DNA from: a bacterium
GTDB taxonomy: Bacteria > Auribacterota > Auribacteria > Auribacterales > Auribacteraceae
DNA length: 64,000 nucleotides
NCBI GenBank assembly: GCA_018435605.1
Contig: JAHDNF010000002.1
Span: 186,001 to 250,000 of the forward strand
Direction of reading: 5' to 3'
In this document: in pieces, positions 63,917 through 64,000 of the stretch
How the letters are laid out: every line of letters begins with the position of its first letter
How positions within the stretch are numbered: position 1 is the first letter of the stretch
Made by a program: the position numbers and the translations under genes
Notes under the pieces: generated by a model
The model's input: the letters and a program-made list of their open reading frames with translations, nothing else
The model's database searches: none
What the model was told of the DNA's origin: nothing

Positions 63917-64000
63917 ATGAAATCGATAATCTGTATCTTTTTGCTGAGTGTTGTAACATTTGTAACATCGTCGCACGCGCTATATATTACCGCTGACAAC
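63917..64000 (+). CDS. Secreted protein (partial, N-terminus only)
   Basis: 28 codons to the window edge: MKSIICIFLLSVVTFVTSS, then H-A-L, a typical signal peptide with cleavage after S-H-A. AGAGG lies upstream of the ATG. Too short to identify. Confidence 0.6.
   Translation, partial: MKSIICIFLLSVVTFVTSSHALYITADN

Overview
The window suggests a Gram-negative (diderm) bacterium with moderate-to-low GC. Candidatus Omnitrophota (PVC-related) is my best guess. It rests on the outer-membrane porin, the 3,587-residue secreted protein, the many envelope glycosyltransferases and the Kor-type oxidoreductase. This is inference from gene content; no 16S or ribosomal protein is present to settle it. Initiation signals are good: Shine-Dalgarno (SD) sequences such as AAGGAG, with ATG, GTG and TTG starts, and sigma70-like promoters at several genes.

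Layout. 1-1962 (-) is the N-terminal 654 codons of a secreted protein cut by the left edge; its first ~500 residues are paralogous to the N-terminus of the giant protein at 43.5 kb. 2.1-6.6 kb (-) is an envelope-glycan operon (FAD flavoprotein, GT2, DUF2723 membrane transferase, UPF0316 protein). 6.7-16.6 kb (-) holds ilvD, rlmD, a glucan-phosphorylase-like enzyme, an HDOD regulator, a flippase-like membrane protein and an 86-aa protein. 17.0-22.3 kb (-) is an uptake locus: alginate-export-type porin, then two near-duplicate sodium:solute symporters with a 56-aa symporter accessory protein between them. 22.6-28.1 kb carries an unknown membrane protein, tex, an exported SagB-type nitroreductase and a NupC-type nucleoside transporter. 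28.2-40.0 kb mixes glycosyltransferases (GT4, GT2-TPR, DPM1-like GT2), a hybrid sensor kinase with its response regulator, an M32 carboxypeptidase, a PaaK/CapK-like ligase and a DUF1624 acyltransferase. 40.0-42.5 kb (-) is a three-gene 2-oxoacid:ferredoxin oxidoreductase operon (korABG).

43.5-54.2 kb (+) is the most striking object: one uninterrupted 3,587-codon gene with its own near-consensus promoter, strong SD and perfect-stem terminator. The protein has a signal peptide and reads, in order, as a TraB/ChaN-like domain, a linker, a C39-like cysteine-peptidase domain, a GlmS-like class II glutamine amidotransferase domain with most catalytic positions retained, several SIS (sugar-isomerase) modules, an HExxH metallopeptidase-like region and an unrecognised ~400-residue C-terminus. 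The amidotransferase cysteine (C1356) is internal and preceded by Gly-Ala, directly after the C39-like domain, which suggests a self-maturing secreted multienzyme. This assembly, with its paralog at the left edge, is my candidate for an undescribed system.

54.4-64 kb (-) holds a CoA-disulfide-reductase/rhodanese/TusA/DsrE fusion, a B12-binding radical SAM protein, recR-ybaB-dnaX preceded by a long-form SRP RNA, and an exported alkaline-phosphatase-superfamily enzyme. A secreted protein begins at the right edge (+). I saw no tRNA or rRNA gene, CRISPR array, insertion sequence or phage gene.
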